The translations under genes and the position numbers were made by a program. Under the pieces are notes generated by a model. It was not told where the DNA came from. It was given only the letters and a program-made list of their open reading frames with translations, and searched no databases. DNA of 64,000 nucleotides from positions 1,488,501 through 1,552,500 of the forward strand of contig NZ_CP040094.1 in assembly GCF_013343235.1 (NCBI RefSeq), given 5' to 3'. The DNA is from Nostoc sp. TCL240-02 (GTDB lineage: Bacteria > Cyanobacteriota > Cyanobacteriia > Cyanobacteriales > Nostocaceae). Shown here one piece after another: positions 26,025 through 35,527 of this stretch (its first letter is position 1; every line of letters begins with the position of its first letter).

Positions 26025-29000
26025 ATGCAAGTAGTAGAAAGTATCGAGGGGTTTAGACTTTCGCCTCAGCAAGAGCATTTATGGTTGTTACAACAAATTG
26101 ATCAAAGTTGGGCTTATCGTAGCGATTGTGCAATTTTGATTGAAGGAAGTATTGATCTCAATAATTTAGAATTGGCATTGCAAGATGTTGTCAATCGCTA
26201 TGAGATACTCCGCACCAATTTTATTTGTCTACCTGGAATGACTATTCCAGTACAGGTAATTACAGATAGCCAAGTTATTTTAGAGAAAAAATCTGATATT
26301 ACTAATTTGGCCCCTCAAGAACAAGAGGCGAAGATTGAGTTAATATTTCAGGAAATCAAACAACAAACTTTTCAGTTTGAACAAGGTTCGATTTTACATA
26401 CATCCTTAGTAAATATTTCACCAAAAGAGCATTTATTACTTCTTAGTTTACCTGCTCTCTGTGCAGATAGAGCAACCTTTAATTGTCTAGTAAGAGAACT
26501 AGCTACTTCTTACTTAGGAAAATTAGATGAGAAATTATCTAAAGAACCACTCCAGTATGCAGATTTTTCAGAATGGCAAAATCAAATATTAGAAGCAGAA
26601 GAAACGAAAATAGGCAGAGAATATTGGCAACAACAAGACTTCTCTACTATTGACACTTTTCAGCTTCCTTTTGAAAAGCATCTCTCTGAAAAACAGATAT
26701 TTCAACCAAAATTAGTAAATTCAATTATTAGCCCGGAACTAGTCGCTAATATCGAAACATTAGCTCAGAAGCATAATACTTCTGCTTCTACTTTTTATCT
26801 AACCTGCTGGTTGATTTTACTCCAGCGACTAAGTGGACAATCCGAGATGATCGTCGCCAGGGAATTTAATGGTAGAAAATATGAGGAACTTCAAGAAGCA
26901 TTAGGACTATTTTCTAAATATTTACCAGTTCATTGTCATTTAGAAGATAGTTTCAAATTTAGTCAAGTTTTGCAACAAGTTCATGAGTATGTAGAATCTA
27001 TCCACAAATGGCAGGAGTGTTTTACTTGGGAACAAATACCAGATATTTTACCTTTTTCTCCTGTGATTTTTGATTTTACAGAAGAAGCTCCAAGGCATTA
27101 TGCAGGTAATATATTATTTTCTATTTTCAAGCTTGATAGCTGTACTGAGCGTTTCAAAATTAAGCTTTCTTGTAGACGCGAAAAGGATTTTTTAAGTACA
27201 GAATTTCATTATGACTGTAATCTTTTTTCTCCACAGGATATTGCAGGGTTAGCAGAGCAATTTCACAAGCTACTAGAAAGTGCAGTACATCATCCAGAAA
27301 CTGCAATTAGTGAATTAGAAATTTTAAGCGATCGCACACTCAATCAACTTCTCTTCGAGTTCAATCAAACTCAGGCGGATTACCCACAAAATAAGTGCAT
27401 TCACGAGTTATTTACAGAGCAGGTAGAACGCACTCCCAACAACATTGCTGTAGTATTTAACAATCAGGAACTAACTTATGCTGAACTTAATGCGCGTGCA
27501 AATCAACTAGCTCATTATCTAAAAGATTTGGGGGTAGGTGCAGAAGTATTAGTGGGAATTTGTGTAGAGCGTTCCTTAGAAATGCTTGTAGGTATTTTAG
27601 GCATTCTTAAAGCTGGTGGTGCTTATGTTCCTCTCGATCCGCACTATCCCCAAGAGCGCTTAAGCTTCATGCTAGAAGATACTCAGGTATCTGTATTATT
27701 GACACAGCAGCATTTACTGGAAGGCTTACCTAAGTACGATACACAGACAATTTGCTTAGACACAGAATGGGAAGCGATCGCACAACAGAGTCAGAAAAAC
27801 CCCCTGAGAACTATATCTACTGAAAACTTAGCTTATATAATTTATACTTCTGGCTCTACTGGAAAACCGAAGGGAGTTGCGATCGCACATCGTAACTTAG
27901 TTCATTCAACAACTGCACGTATTGCCTACTATCAACAAGCTGTGAGTAACTTTTTGCTACTCTCATCCTTTGCTTTTGATAGCTCTGTTGCAGGTATTTT
28001 CTGGACACTTTGTTGTGGCGGAACTCTACACTTACCAGAAGAAGGTGTACAACGAGAAGTACCTAAACTTATAGAATTAATTTCCCAAAATAGTGTTTCC
28101 CATTTATTAAGCCTTCCTTCTCTATATGCTTTAATTTTGCAACAAGCAAAACCAGAAAATTTAAATTCTCTTCGTGCTGTCATAGTTGCAGGTGAATCTT
28201 GTCTACCAGAATTGGTACAACATCATTCTCAGTTTCAGCCGGAAGTATCTTTATTTAACGAGTACGGGCCAACAGAAGCAACCGTTTGGAGTAGCGCATA
28301 TTATTGTCATAGCGCAGAAACAGGAAAGCAAATATCTATTGGTTCTCCCATACCAAATACGCAAATATATATACTGGACTCTCATTTACATCCAGTTCCT
28401 ATTGGTATTCATGGTGAAATTTATATTAGCGGTGAAGGTTTAGCTAGAGGTTATTTAAATCAATCTGCAATTACATCTGAGAAATTTATTCCCCATCCTT
28501 TTAGTAAAAAACCGGGAGTGCGTTTATATAAAACTGGCGATTTAGCAAAATATCTCCCTAATGGCAATATTGAGTTTTTGGGACGTATTGATAATCAAGT
28601 AAAAATTCGTGGCTTCCGAATTGAGTTAGGTGAGATTGAGACAGCACTGAATAAGTATTCTGGAGTTCAAGAAACAGTAGTTATTGCTCGTGAAGATATA
28701 CCAGGAAACAAACGCTTAGTTGCTTATGTAGTTACCCAACCAAAATCAGCCCTTACAGTTAATGAACTACGCAGCTTTTTAAAAGATAAATTACCAGAAT
28801 TCATGATACCATCGGCTGTAGTGCTGCTAAAAAAATTACCTCTAAGTGCCAATGGTAAAGTTGATAGAAAGGCACTACCCGCACCAGAGGAAGTTAGATC
28901 GGATTTGATAGGAGATTTTGCTCCTCCTCGCACTTCTGTAGAAGAAATACTAACTCAAATCTGGGCTGAAGTCTTAAAAATTGAGAAAGTCAGTATTTTC

Positions 29001-30362
29001 GACAACTTCTTTGAATTGGGTGGACATTCTTTATTAACAACTCAACTACTTGCCAAAGTTAAAGAAGCTTTTAACTTGGATATCTCCTTACGCAGTTTGT
29101 TAGAGAAACCCACCGTAGCGGGTTTAGCAGAAAATATTGATCGAGTTTATCAAACAGAAATTTATTACCCACTTTTGGATCTCAAAGCTGAAGTCATTTT
29201 AGATCCAACAATTATTCCTGAAAATGCCGTTAAGTTTATTCCTGAACCTAGTTCTATTTTATTGACTGGAGCAACGGGCTTTTTGGGATTATTCTTACTA
29301 GCTGAACTTCTACAACAAACCCAAGCGGATATTTATTGCTTAGTTCGCTATAAAAATATTGAGGATGTCCATAAAAAACTGCAAACTGCTCTGGAATCTT
29401 ATGGAGTTTGGAACGAAATTTGGAGTTACAGAATTATTCCTATTCTTGGGGATTTATCAAAACCACTTTTTGGTTTAAAAACTGAAACCTTCCAAAAATT
29501 GGCAAGTACTATTGATGTTATCTACCATAATGGTGCTTGGGTACATCATATTTATCCCTACTCTATTCTAAAAGCTACAAACGTACTGGGTACACAAGAA
29601 ATTTTGAGATTAGCTAGTCAAATAAAAACGAAACCAGTACATTTGATTTCTAGCTCTGGTGTTGTATCTTCCAAAATTGAATCTGGAACCAAATTAGTTC
29701 GAGAACAAGATACCCTAAATGAAAACGAATTTCCTAGTAATGGATATTGTCAAACTAAATGGGTAGCTGAGAAGTTAGTACAAACGGCGATTCAAAGGGG
29801 AATTCCTATCTCTATTTACAGACCATCACGTATATCTGGACATAGCAAAACTGGGGTCTTTAATAGTAATGATTTTCTGTACAAACTGATAATAGGTTGT
29901 GTGCAATTGGGAAGTGCGCCAGATATAGACATTCGAGAGAATATAGTTCCTGTAGATTATGTCAGCAAAGCAATAGTTAATTTATCGAAACAGAAAGAAT
30001 CTTTAGGCAAAACTTTTCACTTAGTACATCCTCAAACTCTCCACTCAAATACACTTATCGACCATATTCGCTCATTAGGTTATGCAATGGAACAAAATTC
30101 TTATGAGCAATGGCGAGAGAAATTACTTAATGTGACTCAAAACTCCTTTGAACATCCTCTATATTCATTAGTACCATTTTTCCCAGCAAGACAAGCTGAA
30201 GAAGATTCAAACTCAGAATTTTTACAGCTTGATAATCAAAATGTTATCAATGGATTAGTAGGTAGTTCGATGACTTGTCCTCCAATAGATAATCAATTAC
30301 TCAGCGTTTATTTTTCCTATCTGATTAAGCAGGGCTTTTTGGATAATAAAGTTTGTAACTGA
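26025..30362 (+). CDS. NRPS termination module: interface-type C-like domain-A-PCP-thioester reductase (His-like pocket)
   Basis: This 1445-residue synthetase opens with a condensation-like domain (about 1-450, RLSPQQEHLWLLQQ) lacking HHxxxDG; the aligned place near 142 reads SLPALCADRATF. The A domain (about 465-960) has YTSGSTGKPKG, NEYGPTEATVW and YKTGDL. My pocket reading is D-S-A-L-I-A-E-V-W. It shares six of nine positions with the bacitracin His code as I recall it (DSELTAEVC). The PCP serine is in ELGGHSLL near 1001. From about 1070 a thioester reductase domain follows: NADPH motif LLTGATGFLG near 1082 and the YxxxK pair in GYCQTK near 1240. There is no thioesterase, so release should be reductive, giving an aldehyde or alcohol. 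The module relies on the C domain at 23394 and the hydroxylase at 24977. Confidence 0.93.
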   Translation: MQVVESIEGFRLSPQQEHLWLLQQIDQSWAYRSDCAILIEGSIDLNNLELALQDVVNRYEILRTNFICLPGMTIPVQVITDSQVILEKKSDITNLAPQEQEAKIELIFQEIKQQTFQFEQGSILHTSLVNISPKEHLLLLSLPALCADRATFNCLVRELATSYLGKLDEKLSKEPLQYADFSEWQNQILEAEETKIGREYWQQQDFSTIDTFQLPFEKHLSEKQIFQPKLVNSIISPELVANIETLAQKHNTSASTFYLTCWLILLQRLSGQSEMIVAREFNGRKYEELQEALGLFSKYLPVHCHLEDSFKFSQVLQQVHEYVESIHKWQECFTWEQIPDILPFSPVIFDFTEEAPRHYAGNILFSIFKLDSCTERFKIKLSCRREKDFLSTEFHYDCNLFSPQDIAGLAEQFHKLLESAVHHPETAISELEILSDRTLNQLLFEFNQTQADYPQNKCIHELFTEQVERTPNNIAVVFNNQELTYAELNARANQLAHYLKDLGVGAEVLVGICVERSLEMLVGILGILKAGGAYVPLDPHYPQERLSFMLEDTQVSVLLTQQHLLEGLPKYDTQTICLDTEWEAIAQQSQKNPLRTISTENLAYIIYTSGSTGKPKGVAIAHRNLVHSTTARIAYYQQAVSNFLLLSSFAFDSSVAGIFWTLCCGGTLHLPEEGVQREVPKLIELISQNSVSHLLSLPSLYALILQQAKPENLNSLRAVIVAGESCLPELVQHHSQFQPEVSLFNEYGPTEATVWSSAYYCHSAETGKQISIGSPIPNTQIYILDSHLHPVPIGIHGEIYISGEGLARGYLNQSAITSEKFIPHPFSKKPGVRLYKTGDLAKYLPNGNIEFLGRIDNQVKIRGFRIELGEIETALNKYSGVQETVVIAREDIPGNKRLVAYVVTQPKSALTVNELRSFLKDKLPEFMIPSAVVLLKKLPLSANGKVDRKALPAPEEVRSDLIGDFAPPRTSVEEILTQIWAEVLKIEKVSIFDNFFELGGHSLLTTQLLAKVKEAFNLDISLRSLLEKPTVAGLAENIDRVYQTEIYYPLLDLKAEVILDPTIIPENAVKFIPEPSSILLTGATGFLGLFLLAELLQQTQADIYCLVRYKNIEDVHKKLQTALESYGVWNEIWSYRIIPILGDLSKPLFGLKTETFQKLASTIDVIYHNGAWVHHIYPYSILKATNVLGTQEILRLASQIKTKPVHLISSSGVVSSKIESGTKLVREQDTLNENEFPSNGYCQTKWVAEKLVQTAIQRGIPISIYRPSRISGHSKTGVFNSNDFLYKLIIGCVQLGSAPDIDIRENIVPVDYVSKAIVNLSKQKESLGKTFHLVHPQTLHSNTLIDHIRSLGYAMEQNSYEQWREKLLNVTQNSFEHPLYSLVPFFPARQAEEDSNSEFLQLDNQNVINGLVGSSMTCPPIDNQLLSVYFSYLIKQGFLDNKVCN

Positions 30363-30405
30363 TGAATAATTAAAATTTTTGCAATAGTTTCAGGAGTGAT
30401 ATTTT

Positions 30406-31164
30406 ATGATTTCAACAACTCGTTATGATGATTATGATGTTCTTGCTCGCATATATAACGAAGATTGGGCATCAGGAATTTTTCAGGAAACATTACCAGT
30501 TTTAGAAAAATTGTTACTACCCGATTTAAGTAAGGGAGTGCATATTCTAGACCTTTGTTGTGGTACTGGACATTTAGCCCAACAATTACTCAAACAGGGT
30601 TATAAAATTACAGGAATTGATGGCTCTGAGCAGATGTTACATTATGCTCGTGAGAATGCGCCAGAAGCGAAACTGATCCTTGGGGATGCTCGATTCTTCG
30701 ATTTACCAGCTACCTTTGATGTAGTGGTTTCAACTACTGGTTCTCTAAACTATGTCATGAAACTTGAAGAATTGGAGCATGTATTTAATAATGTTTATAA
30801 TGCACTAACTAATAATGGGATATTCTTGTGCCATTTCTTTTCAGAAGAAGAATATAGGTCGAATTGGAACGGCAAAGTTTCTGGTGATGTAAAAGATGAT
30901 TATGCCTGGTCTACAAAAAATATCTATAATTCAGAATCAAAATTAGGTCAAATTTATCTAACTGTATTTTCATTAGTAGAACAAACTTGGCAGCGTTTAG
31001 ATAAAGTTATTTCCGAAAGCTGTTATACCAAAGAAGAAATTATATCGGCTTTAGAAACTGCTGGATTTAGCGAAATTAGCATTTATGATGCTTGTTGTGA
31101 TTTAGAAATACTTCCAACTCCTGGTAGTACTTATTTTATTTGCCACAAGCGATTATATATTTAA
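30406..31164 (+). CDS. Class I SAM-dependent methyltransferase, cluster tailoring enzyme (copy 2)
   Basis: This 252-residue methyltransferase is a paralog of the one at 3251. The SAM motif is LDLCCGTGHLAQQLL near residue 50, followed by TGIDGSEQML and LGDARFFDLPATFD. A ribosome site (CAGGAG) sits ahead of the ATG. It follows the interface-A-PCP-reductase NRPS by 43 bases and precedes the aminotransferase in the same direction. As with copy 1, it is next to an interface/hydroxylase module, so methylation of the hydroxylated residue or its side chain is a reasonable guess. Confidence 0.85.
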   Translation: MISTTRYDDYDVLARIYNEDWASGIFQETLPVLEKLLLPDLSKGVHILDLCCGTGHLAQQLLKQGYKITGIDGSEQMLHYARENAPEAKLILGDARFFDLPATFDVVVSTTGSLNYVMKLEELEHVFNNVYNALTNNGIFLCHFFSEEEYRSNWNGKVSGDVKDDYAWSTKNIYNSESKLGQIYLTVFSLVEQTWQRLDKVISESCYTKEEIISALETAGFSEISIYDACCDLEILPTPGSTYFICHKRLYI

Positions 31165-31206
31165 TACCTAGTTCTGTAAGCTTACTAAATTTGAAGAGAA
31201 AATTAC

Positions 31207-32643
31207 ATGAATATACAACCCATTGCATTACATCAAAAATCCGATATTTTAGCTGAATTATTAGCCAAAGCAGGTCTTACAAATCAGCAGCAAAAATATT
31301 TACAACATTTTATCAATAGCTATAGCGATCGCACCAAAACATCTAAACATCTTTCCCAATCTTATCGCCCAGTTCTCTCTGATGATAAAAACTTAGGAGA
31401 GTTCAATTTACTATTTAAAGAAATGTATTATCCCATTGTTGCTAATCGCTCTATGGGTTCCAAAATCTGGGATGTAGATGGTAATGAATATGTAGATGTA
31501 ATGATGGGTTTGGGAATAAATCTCTTTGGTCATAATCCCTCATTTATTAAAGAGGCTTTAATCGCACAACTTGATAAAGGAATTCAAATTGGCCCCCAAT
31601 CAGAAATTGTGGGTGAGGTAGCTGAGTTAATTTCTCAACTTACAGGAATGGAGCGGGTTTGTTTTAGTAACACTGGTACAGAAGCAGTAATGACTGCTAT
31701 CCGTATCGCCAGAGCGGTTACAGAACGTAAGAAAATCGTTATATTTTCAGGTTCTTATCATGGTCATTTTGATGGCACTTTAGTTAACGTAAATAAGGCA
31801 GAAGATAATCAACATGCCATACCCTTAGCGCCTGGAGTATTACAAAACTTTGTGAGTGATGTTTTGATTTTAGATTATGGCAATCCTCAATCATTAGAAG
31901 TTATTAAAGCATATAAGCAAGAATTAGCAGCAGTTTTGGTAGTTCCTGTGCAAACTTCTAGACCGGCTTTACAACCAAAAGAATTTCTCCAGAAATTGAG
32001 GAAATTAACGCAAGAATCTGGAATTGCTTTAATTTTTGATGAAATGGTAACAGGGTTTCGGATTCATCCTGGTGGCGCACAAGCTTATTTTGATGTACAA
32101 GCAGACATAGCCACTTATGGAAAAATTGTTGGTGGTGGGATACCAATTGGGGTGATTGCCGGCAAAAATATTTATATGGATGCAATTGATGGGGGAATGT
32201 GGAGTTATGGCGATGCTTCTTACCCTCTGGTGAAAAAGACATTTTTTGCAGGTACTTTTTGTAAGCATCCGTTAGCATTAGCTGCTGCAAAAGTTGTATT
32301 AAAGTATATGCAGAATTCGGGGTCTTCTCTACAACAAAATCTGAATGAACGGACAACACAATTTGTTAAGGCTTTGAATAATTATTTTGCAGCCGATGGA
32401 ATACCGCTACAGATGGCAAATTTTGGCTCACTATTTGGTTCTGCATCTTTAGAGATTTCTGGAGAAAATTCTACTGCTTCAGTAGCAATGAGTTTGTTGA
32501 AATATCATCTTCTCGACAGAGGAGTTCACTTATTAGGTGTAAGTGGTTATTTATCAACAGCCCATACAGATGAAGATATTAACTACATTATTCAAGTTGT
32601 TAAGGATAGCATCAGTAACTTGAGAGAAGGAGGCTTTCTATAA
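31207..32643 (+). CDS. Class III PLP aminotransferase of the PKS/NRPS AMT type
   Basis: This 478-residue aminotransferase belongs to the glutamate-1-semialdehyde aminotransferase-like branch. It has the motifs FSNTGTEAVM, FSGSYHGHFDGT and FDEMVTGFR; ATYGKIVGGGIPIG holds the likely PLP lysine near residue 305. The YHGHFDGTL segment and the leading KYLQHFINSY segment resemble the AMT domains that aminate acyl chains in microcystin- and iturin-type synthetases, rather than HemL. In this cluster it could act on a beta-keto intermediate. More simply, it could convert the aldehyde made by the reductase domain at 26025 into a terminal amine. Which of these applies cannot be read from sequence. Confidence 0.88.
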   Translation: MNIQPIALHQKSDILAELLAKAGLTNQQQKYLQHFINSYSDRTKTSKHLSQSYRPVLSDDKNLGEFNLLFKEMYYPIVANRSMGSKIWDVDGNEYVDVMMGLGINLFGHNPSFIKEALIAQLDKGIQIGPQSEIVGEVAELISQLTGMERVCFSNTGTEAVMTAIRIARAVTERKKIVIFSGSYHGHFDGTLVNVNKAEDNQHAIPLAPGVLQNFVSDVLILDYGNPQSLEVIKAYKQELAAVLVVPVQTSRPALQPKEFLQKLRKLTQESGIALIFDEMVTGFRIHPGGAQAYFDVQADIATYGKIVGGGIPIGVIAGKNIYMDAIDGGMWSYGDASYPLVKKTFFAGTFCKHPLALAAAKVVLKYMQNSGSSLQQNLNERTTQFVKALNNYFAADGIPLQMANFGSLFGSASLEISGENSTASVAMSLLKYHLLDRGVHLLGVSGYLSTAHTDEDINYIIQVVKDSISNLREGGFL

Positions 32644-32742
32644 TATTAAGTCGTGGAATTACAAAACAAAAATAGCTAACAAATAATTTTTTAATTTTTG
32701 AGCTTTAAATAGGTAAATTAACTGTTTGGTGATGTTTAACGT

Positions 32743-34113
32743 ATGGCAACCATAGCATTTTGTATTTTTAATTATCAAGGTGAATTAAATAGTACTTTGA
32801 AACTAGCGAAAAAACTAAGTTTACTTGGACATCAAGTTTTGTATTTAGGGTTGTCAGATTATGAGGAAAAAGTTTGTAGCTACGGATTTAAATTTCTGCC
32901 AATTCTAGAAAGATGGTTTCCTAAAGGATTTATTCAACAGCTAGAAATTAACAGTTCCAATTCAAACAAGCTTCAAGGATTACTAAATCAATTAAGATAC
33001 AAAAAACTTTTAAAATCTTTAATTGATTCATTAATAAAAGGAGAAGATCGAGAAATACATACTCTTTTAAAGACATCTAAACCTAACTTACTGATAATAA
33101 GTACATACGAAGAACTTTATTCTACTTTCATAGGGATGATAGCCTATGAATGCCAAATTAAGAGTATTTATTTTACAGATATGTTTACCTCTTTACCATT
33201 GTCAAATCTCCTTGAGAAGGAGAAAATTAAAAGTTTTGACAATAATTTTATTGCTAAATTGTTTAACTTAAAAAACAAATATATTTATCAAAAACTACTC
33301 AAAGCAACTAAAAAAATAATTGCTTTGTTGAGTAAAACAGATTTTTCTGAGGAAGATATGATCACAAAATTTGCAATTAATAGGAAAATTCCTCTTGATT
33401 TATTAGATTTATCTCAAGCAATACCTTTAAAGTTGACACATCTGGTTTTATGCCCAAAAGAATTAGATTTACCTAATATTTTAAGAGAAAAATGCTACTA
33501 TGCTGAAGCTTCAATAGACTTACAAAGAGATGAACCCTCTTTTGTCTGGTCAAATTTAGATAAAAATAAATCTCTTATTTATTGCTCTTTAGGAACTACA
33601 GTGAACACTTTTTCTACTTTAGGTATAAACAGAATTAAACAATTATTTCAAAATGTGATTGATGCTGTATCGCTTAAAAATGAATACCAATTGGTCTTAT
33701 CAATAAGCGATTATATTAGTGTTGAAGACTTCCAGTATATACCTGAAAATATAATAGTTGTTAATAAAGCACCACAATTAGGGCTTCTTAAGAAAGCATC
33801 TATAGCAATCATAGCTGGAGGAATAAACACTATTAAAGAATGCATATTTTGCGGAGTACCAATGATTGTACTTCCTGTATGGGCTGACCAACCAGATAAT
33901 GCAGAAAGAATTGAATATCATGGTTTAGGTGTAGTTGCTGATGTCAATAAAATATCTACTAATCTTGTTGTCGATTTAATTGAGGCAATAGAAAATGATT
34001 TATTACTAAAACAGAGATTAAAAATATGGGAAGAAAAGTTTCAGGATATAGAAAAATCTGGGAGGGCGACACAGTTTATCTTAAAAATGTTAGAACAAAT
34101 TCCACATATTTAA
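32743..34113 (+). CDS. UDP-glycosyltransferase-like protein (GT1/MGT family)
   Basis: This 456-residue protein has the two-domain GT-B pattern of antibiotic and macrolide glycosyltransferases. The N-terminal acceptor domain starts MATIAFCIFNYQGELN, with SLLGHQVLYLG. The C-terminal donor domain contains IYCSLGTTVNTF near residue 280 and the signature GGINTIKECIFCGVPMIVLP near 365, then WADQPDNAERI. The signature has Asn where many members have His. It lies between the aminotransferase and another methyltransferase and probably glycosylates a hydroxyl of the product. Donor and acceptor are unknown. Its base composition is more AT-rich than that of the flanking synthetases. Confidence 0.82.
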   Translation: MATIAFCIFNYQGELNSTLKLAKKLSLLGHQVLYLGLSDYEEKVCSYGFKFLPILERWFPKGFIQQLEINSSNSNKLQGLLNQLRYKKLLKSLIDSLIKGEDREIHTLLKTSKPNLLIISTYEELYSTFIGMIAYECQIKSIYFTDMFTSLPLSNLLEKEKIKSFDNNFIAKLFNLKNKYIYQKLLKATKKIIALLSKTDFSEEDMITKFAINRKIPLDLLDLSQAIPLKLTHLVLCPKELDLPNILREKCYYAEASIDLQRDEPSFVWSNLDKNKSLIYCSLGTTVNTFSTLGINRIKQLFQNVIDAVSLKNEYQLVLSISDYISVEDFQYIPENIIVVNKAPQLGLLKKASIAIIAGGINTIKECIFCGVPMIVLPVWADQPDNAERIEYHGLGVVADVNKISTNLVVDLIEAIENDLLLKQRLKIWEEKFQDIEKSGRATQFILKMLEQIPHI

Positions 34114-34144
34114 TCAATAAATTGAGTTAATACGGGATAAAAAA

Positions 34145-35101
34145 ATGAGTTATTACTTAGAAGGAATCGACTCTTCCGATAGAGCTAAATATGTAGATCA
34201 ACATAATTATAGTGAAGCAATCACTTTTTATAAGCGAGGCATTGAAACTGATCCTAATCTGATGTCTAATTATTGGCATATATGCTTGGCGCTACTACTT
34301 CAAGGAGAAGAATCAGAGGCTAGGGCTACTTGGTTATCGCTGATAGAGCAAGCAGATGATATAGATAAAATTAATTCTTGGACACTAGAAATTGTTGAGT
34401 TACTAACGGCAGAAGCTATAAAACGCGAAGCTGTTTCTGACTTGGAGGTTGCTCAAAAAATGCACGGTTATGCTGCCATCGCACGAGGTGAAGCATGGAA
34501 AAAAGTCAAAGGATATAAGTTTACAACTGATTGGTTTATTGAAAATCTTCCAACCTGGGAACAGTATCTAATACACTTAGCTAATCAGCCTGAAATTAAT
34601 GTTCTAGAAATCGGTAGTTGGGAAGGTATGTCTGCTTGTTGGCTTTTAGATAACATTCTTACTCATGAATCATCAAGGATCACCTGCATAGATACCTTTG
34701 AGGGAAGCGTTGAACACAAATTTGAGTATGACGACAGTTATATTCAATCTGTTGAGGAAAGATTCGATTTCAATATTTCTCAAACCAACGCTTTAGACAA
34801 GGTAACAAAAATTATTGGTAACTCCCAAGATGTAATGCGATCGCTCCCTTTGAATAATTACGATATCCTTTATATTGATGGTTCACATTTAGCGACTGAT
34901 GTCCTTACCGATGCTATTTTGGGTTGGGGACTTGTCAAGGTTGGAGGCATCATTATTTTTGATGACTATGATTTTCAATTCCATGATAGTGGAAATACCG
35001 AACAAGACACAAAAATTGGCATAGATGCTTTTTTGAAAGTATTTTATAAAAAAGTCAATATAGTTCATCAAGCTCATCAAGTTATAGTTGAGAAAAAATG
35101 A
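34145..35101 (+). CDS. Class I SAM methyltransferase with TPR-like N-terminus
   Basis: This 318-residue protein has a short helical N-terminus that reads like one or two TPR units (YSEAITFYKRGIETDPNLMS, residues about 25-45). A Methyltransf_24-type SAM domain follows from about 140. Its motifs are NVLEIGSWEGMSACWLL, ITCIDTFEGS, DILYIDGSHLATDV and GGIIIFDDYDF. It differs from the two paralogous methyltransferases at 3251 and 30406. It lies 31 bases after the glycosyltransferase, so it may methylate the sugar or the aglycone. The assignment to the methyltransferase fold is firm and the substrate is unknown. Confidence 0.8.
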   Translation: MSYYLEGIDSSDRAKYVDQHNYSEAITFYKRGIETDPNLMSNYWHICLALLLQGEESEARATWLSLIEQADDIDKINSWTLEIVELLTAEAIKREAVSDLEVAQKMHGYAAIARGEAWKKVKGYKFTTDWFIENLPTWEQYLIHLANQPEINVLEIGSWEGMSACWLLDNILTHESSRITCIDTFEGSVEHKFEYDDSYIQSVEERFDFNISQTNALDKVTKIIGNSQDVMRSLPLNNYDILYIDGSHLATDVLTDAILGWGLVKVGGIIIFDDYDFQFHDSGNTEQDTKIGIDAFLKVFYKKVNIVHQAHQVIVEKK

Positions 35102-35194
35102 ATTAAAAGGTATTTTATTTAGATACAAATTATTTATTAAGATACATTTTCAAATTGCAAGAGAATCTAAATAATCAATTATTAGGTAATAAAG

Positions 35195-35401
35195 ATGTAT
35201 CAAAACGAAACAGAAGACATCACAATTTACAAAGTTGTAGTAAATCACGAAGAACAATATTCAATCTGGTTTGCCAACCGAGAAAACCCTCTTGGCTGGA
35301 AAGATGTGGGCAAAATTGGTCTCAAGCAAGAATGCCTGGAATATATTAAGGAAGTATGGACAGATATGAGACCTCTAAGCCTCAAGAAGAAAATGGAATA
35401 A
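35195..35401 (+). CDS. MbtH-like NRPS accessory protein
   Basis: This 68-residue protein has the MbtH hallmarks: [19 protein letters not shown] near residues 17-36, followed by DVGK, and a C-terminal WTDMRPLSL. MbtH proteins bind adenylation domains and are often needed for their solubility and activity. Its position at the end of the synthetase operon fits that role, and it is the only copy in the window. Confidence 0.92.
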   Translation: MYQNETEDITIYKVVVNHEEQYSIWFANRENPLGWKDVGKIGLKQECLEYIKEVWTDMRPLSLKKKME

Positions 35402-35527
35402 TCTGCTCATTAGACTTAGGCATTATTTGGAGTAGCTAGAAGCTATTACCTCTTTTTGATCCTATCTAGACAAATCGACAGTCTCAATTATTAGGGATTA
35501 TTCAACAGTCCCCATTCATTAACTCTA

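Noticed and set aside
29230..30362. Thioesterase at the end of the last NRPS
   Set aside because: There is no GxSxG hydrolase motif; the sequence has a Rossmann TGATGFLG and a YxxxK pair, as in a thioester reductase.
31958..32359. 133-residue minus-strand frame
   Set aside because: It lies wholly within the aminotransferase gene on the other strand and shows no family features.
31207..32643. Aminotransferase as HemL (glutamate-1-semialdehyde aminomutase)
   Set aside because: The operon position and the YHGHFDGTL segment fit AMT-type enzymes of PKS/NRPS clusters better than tetrapyrrole synthesis.
35155..35349. 64-residue frame overlapping mbtH
   Set aside because: It is out of frame with the clearly conserved MbtH protein at 35195-35401.
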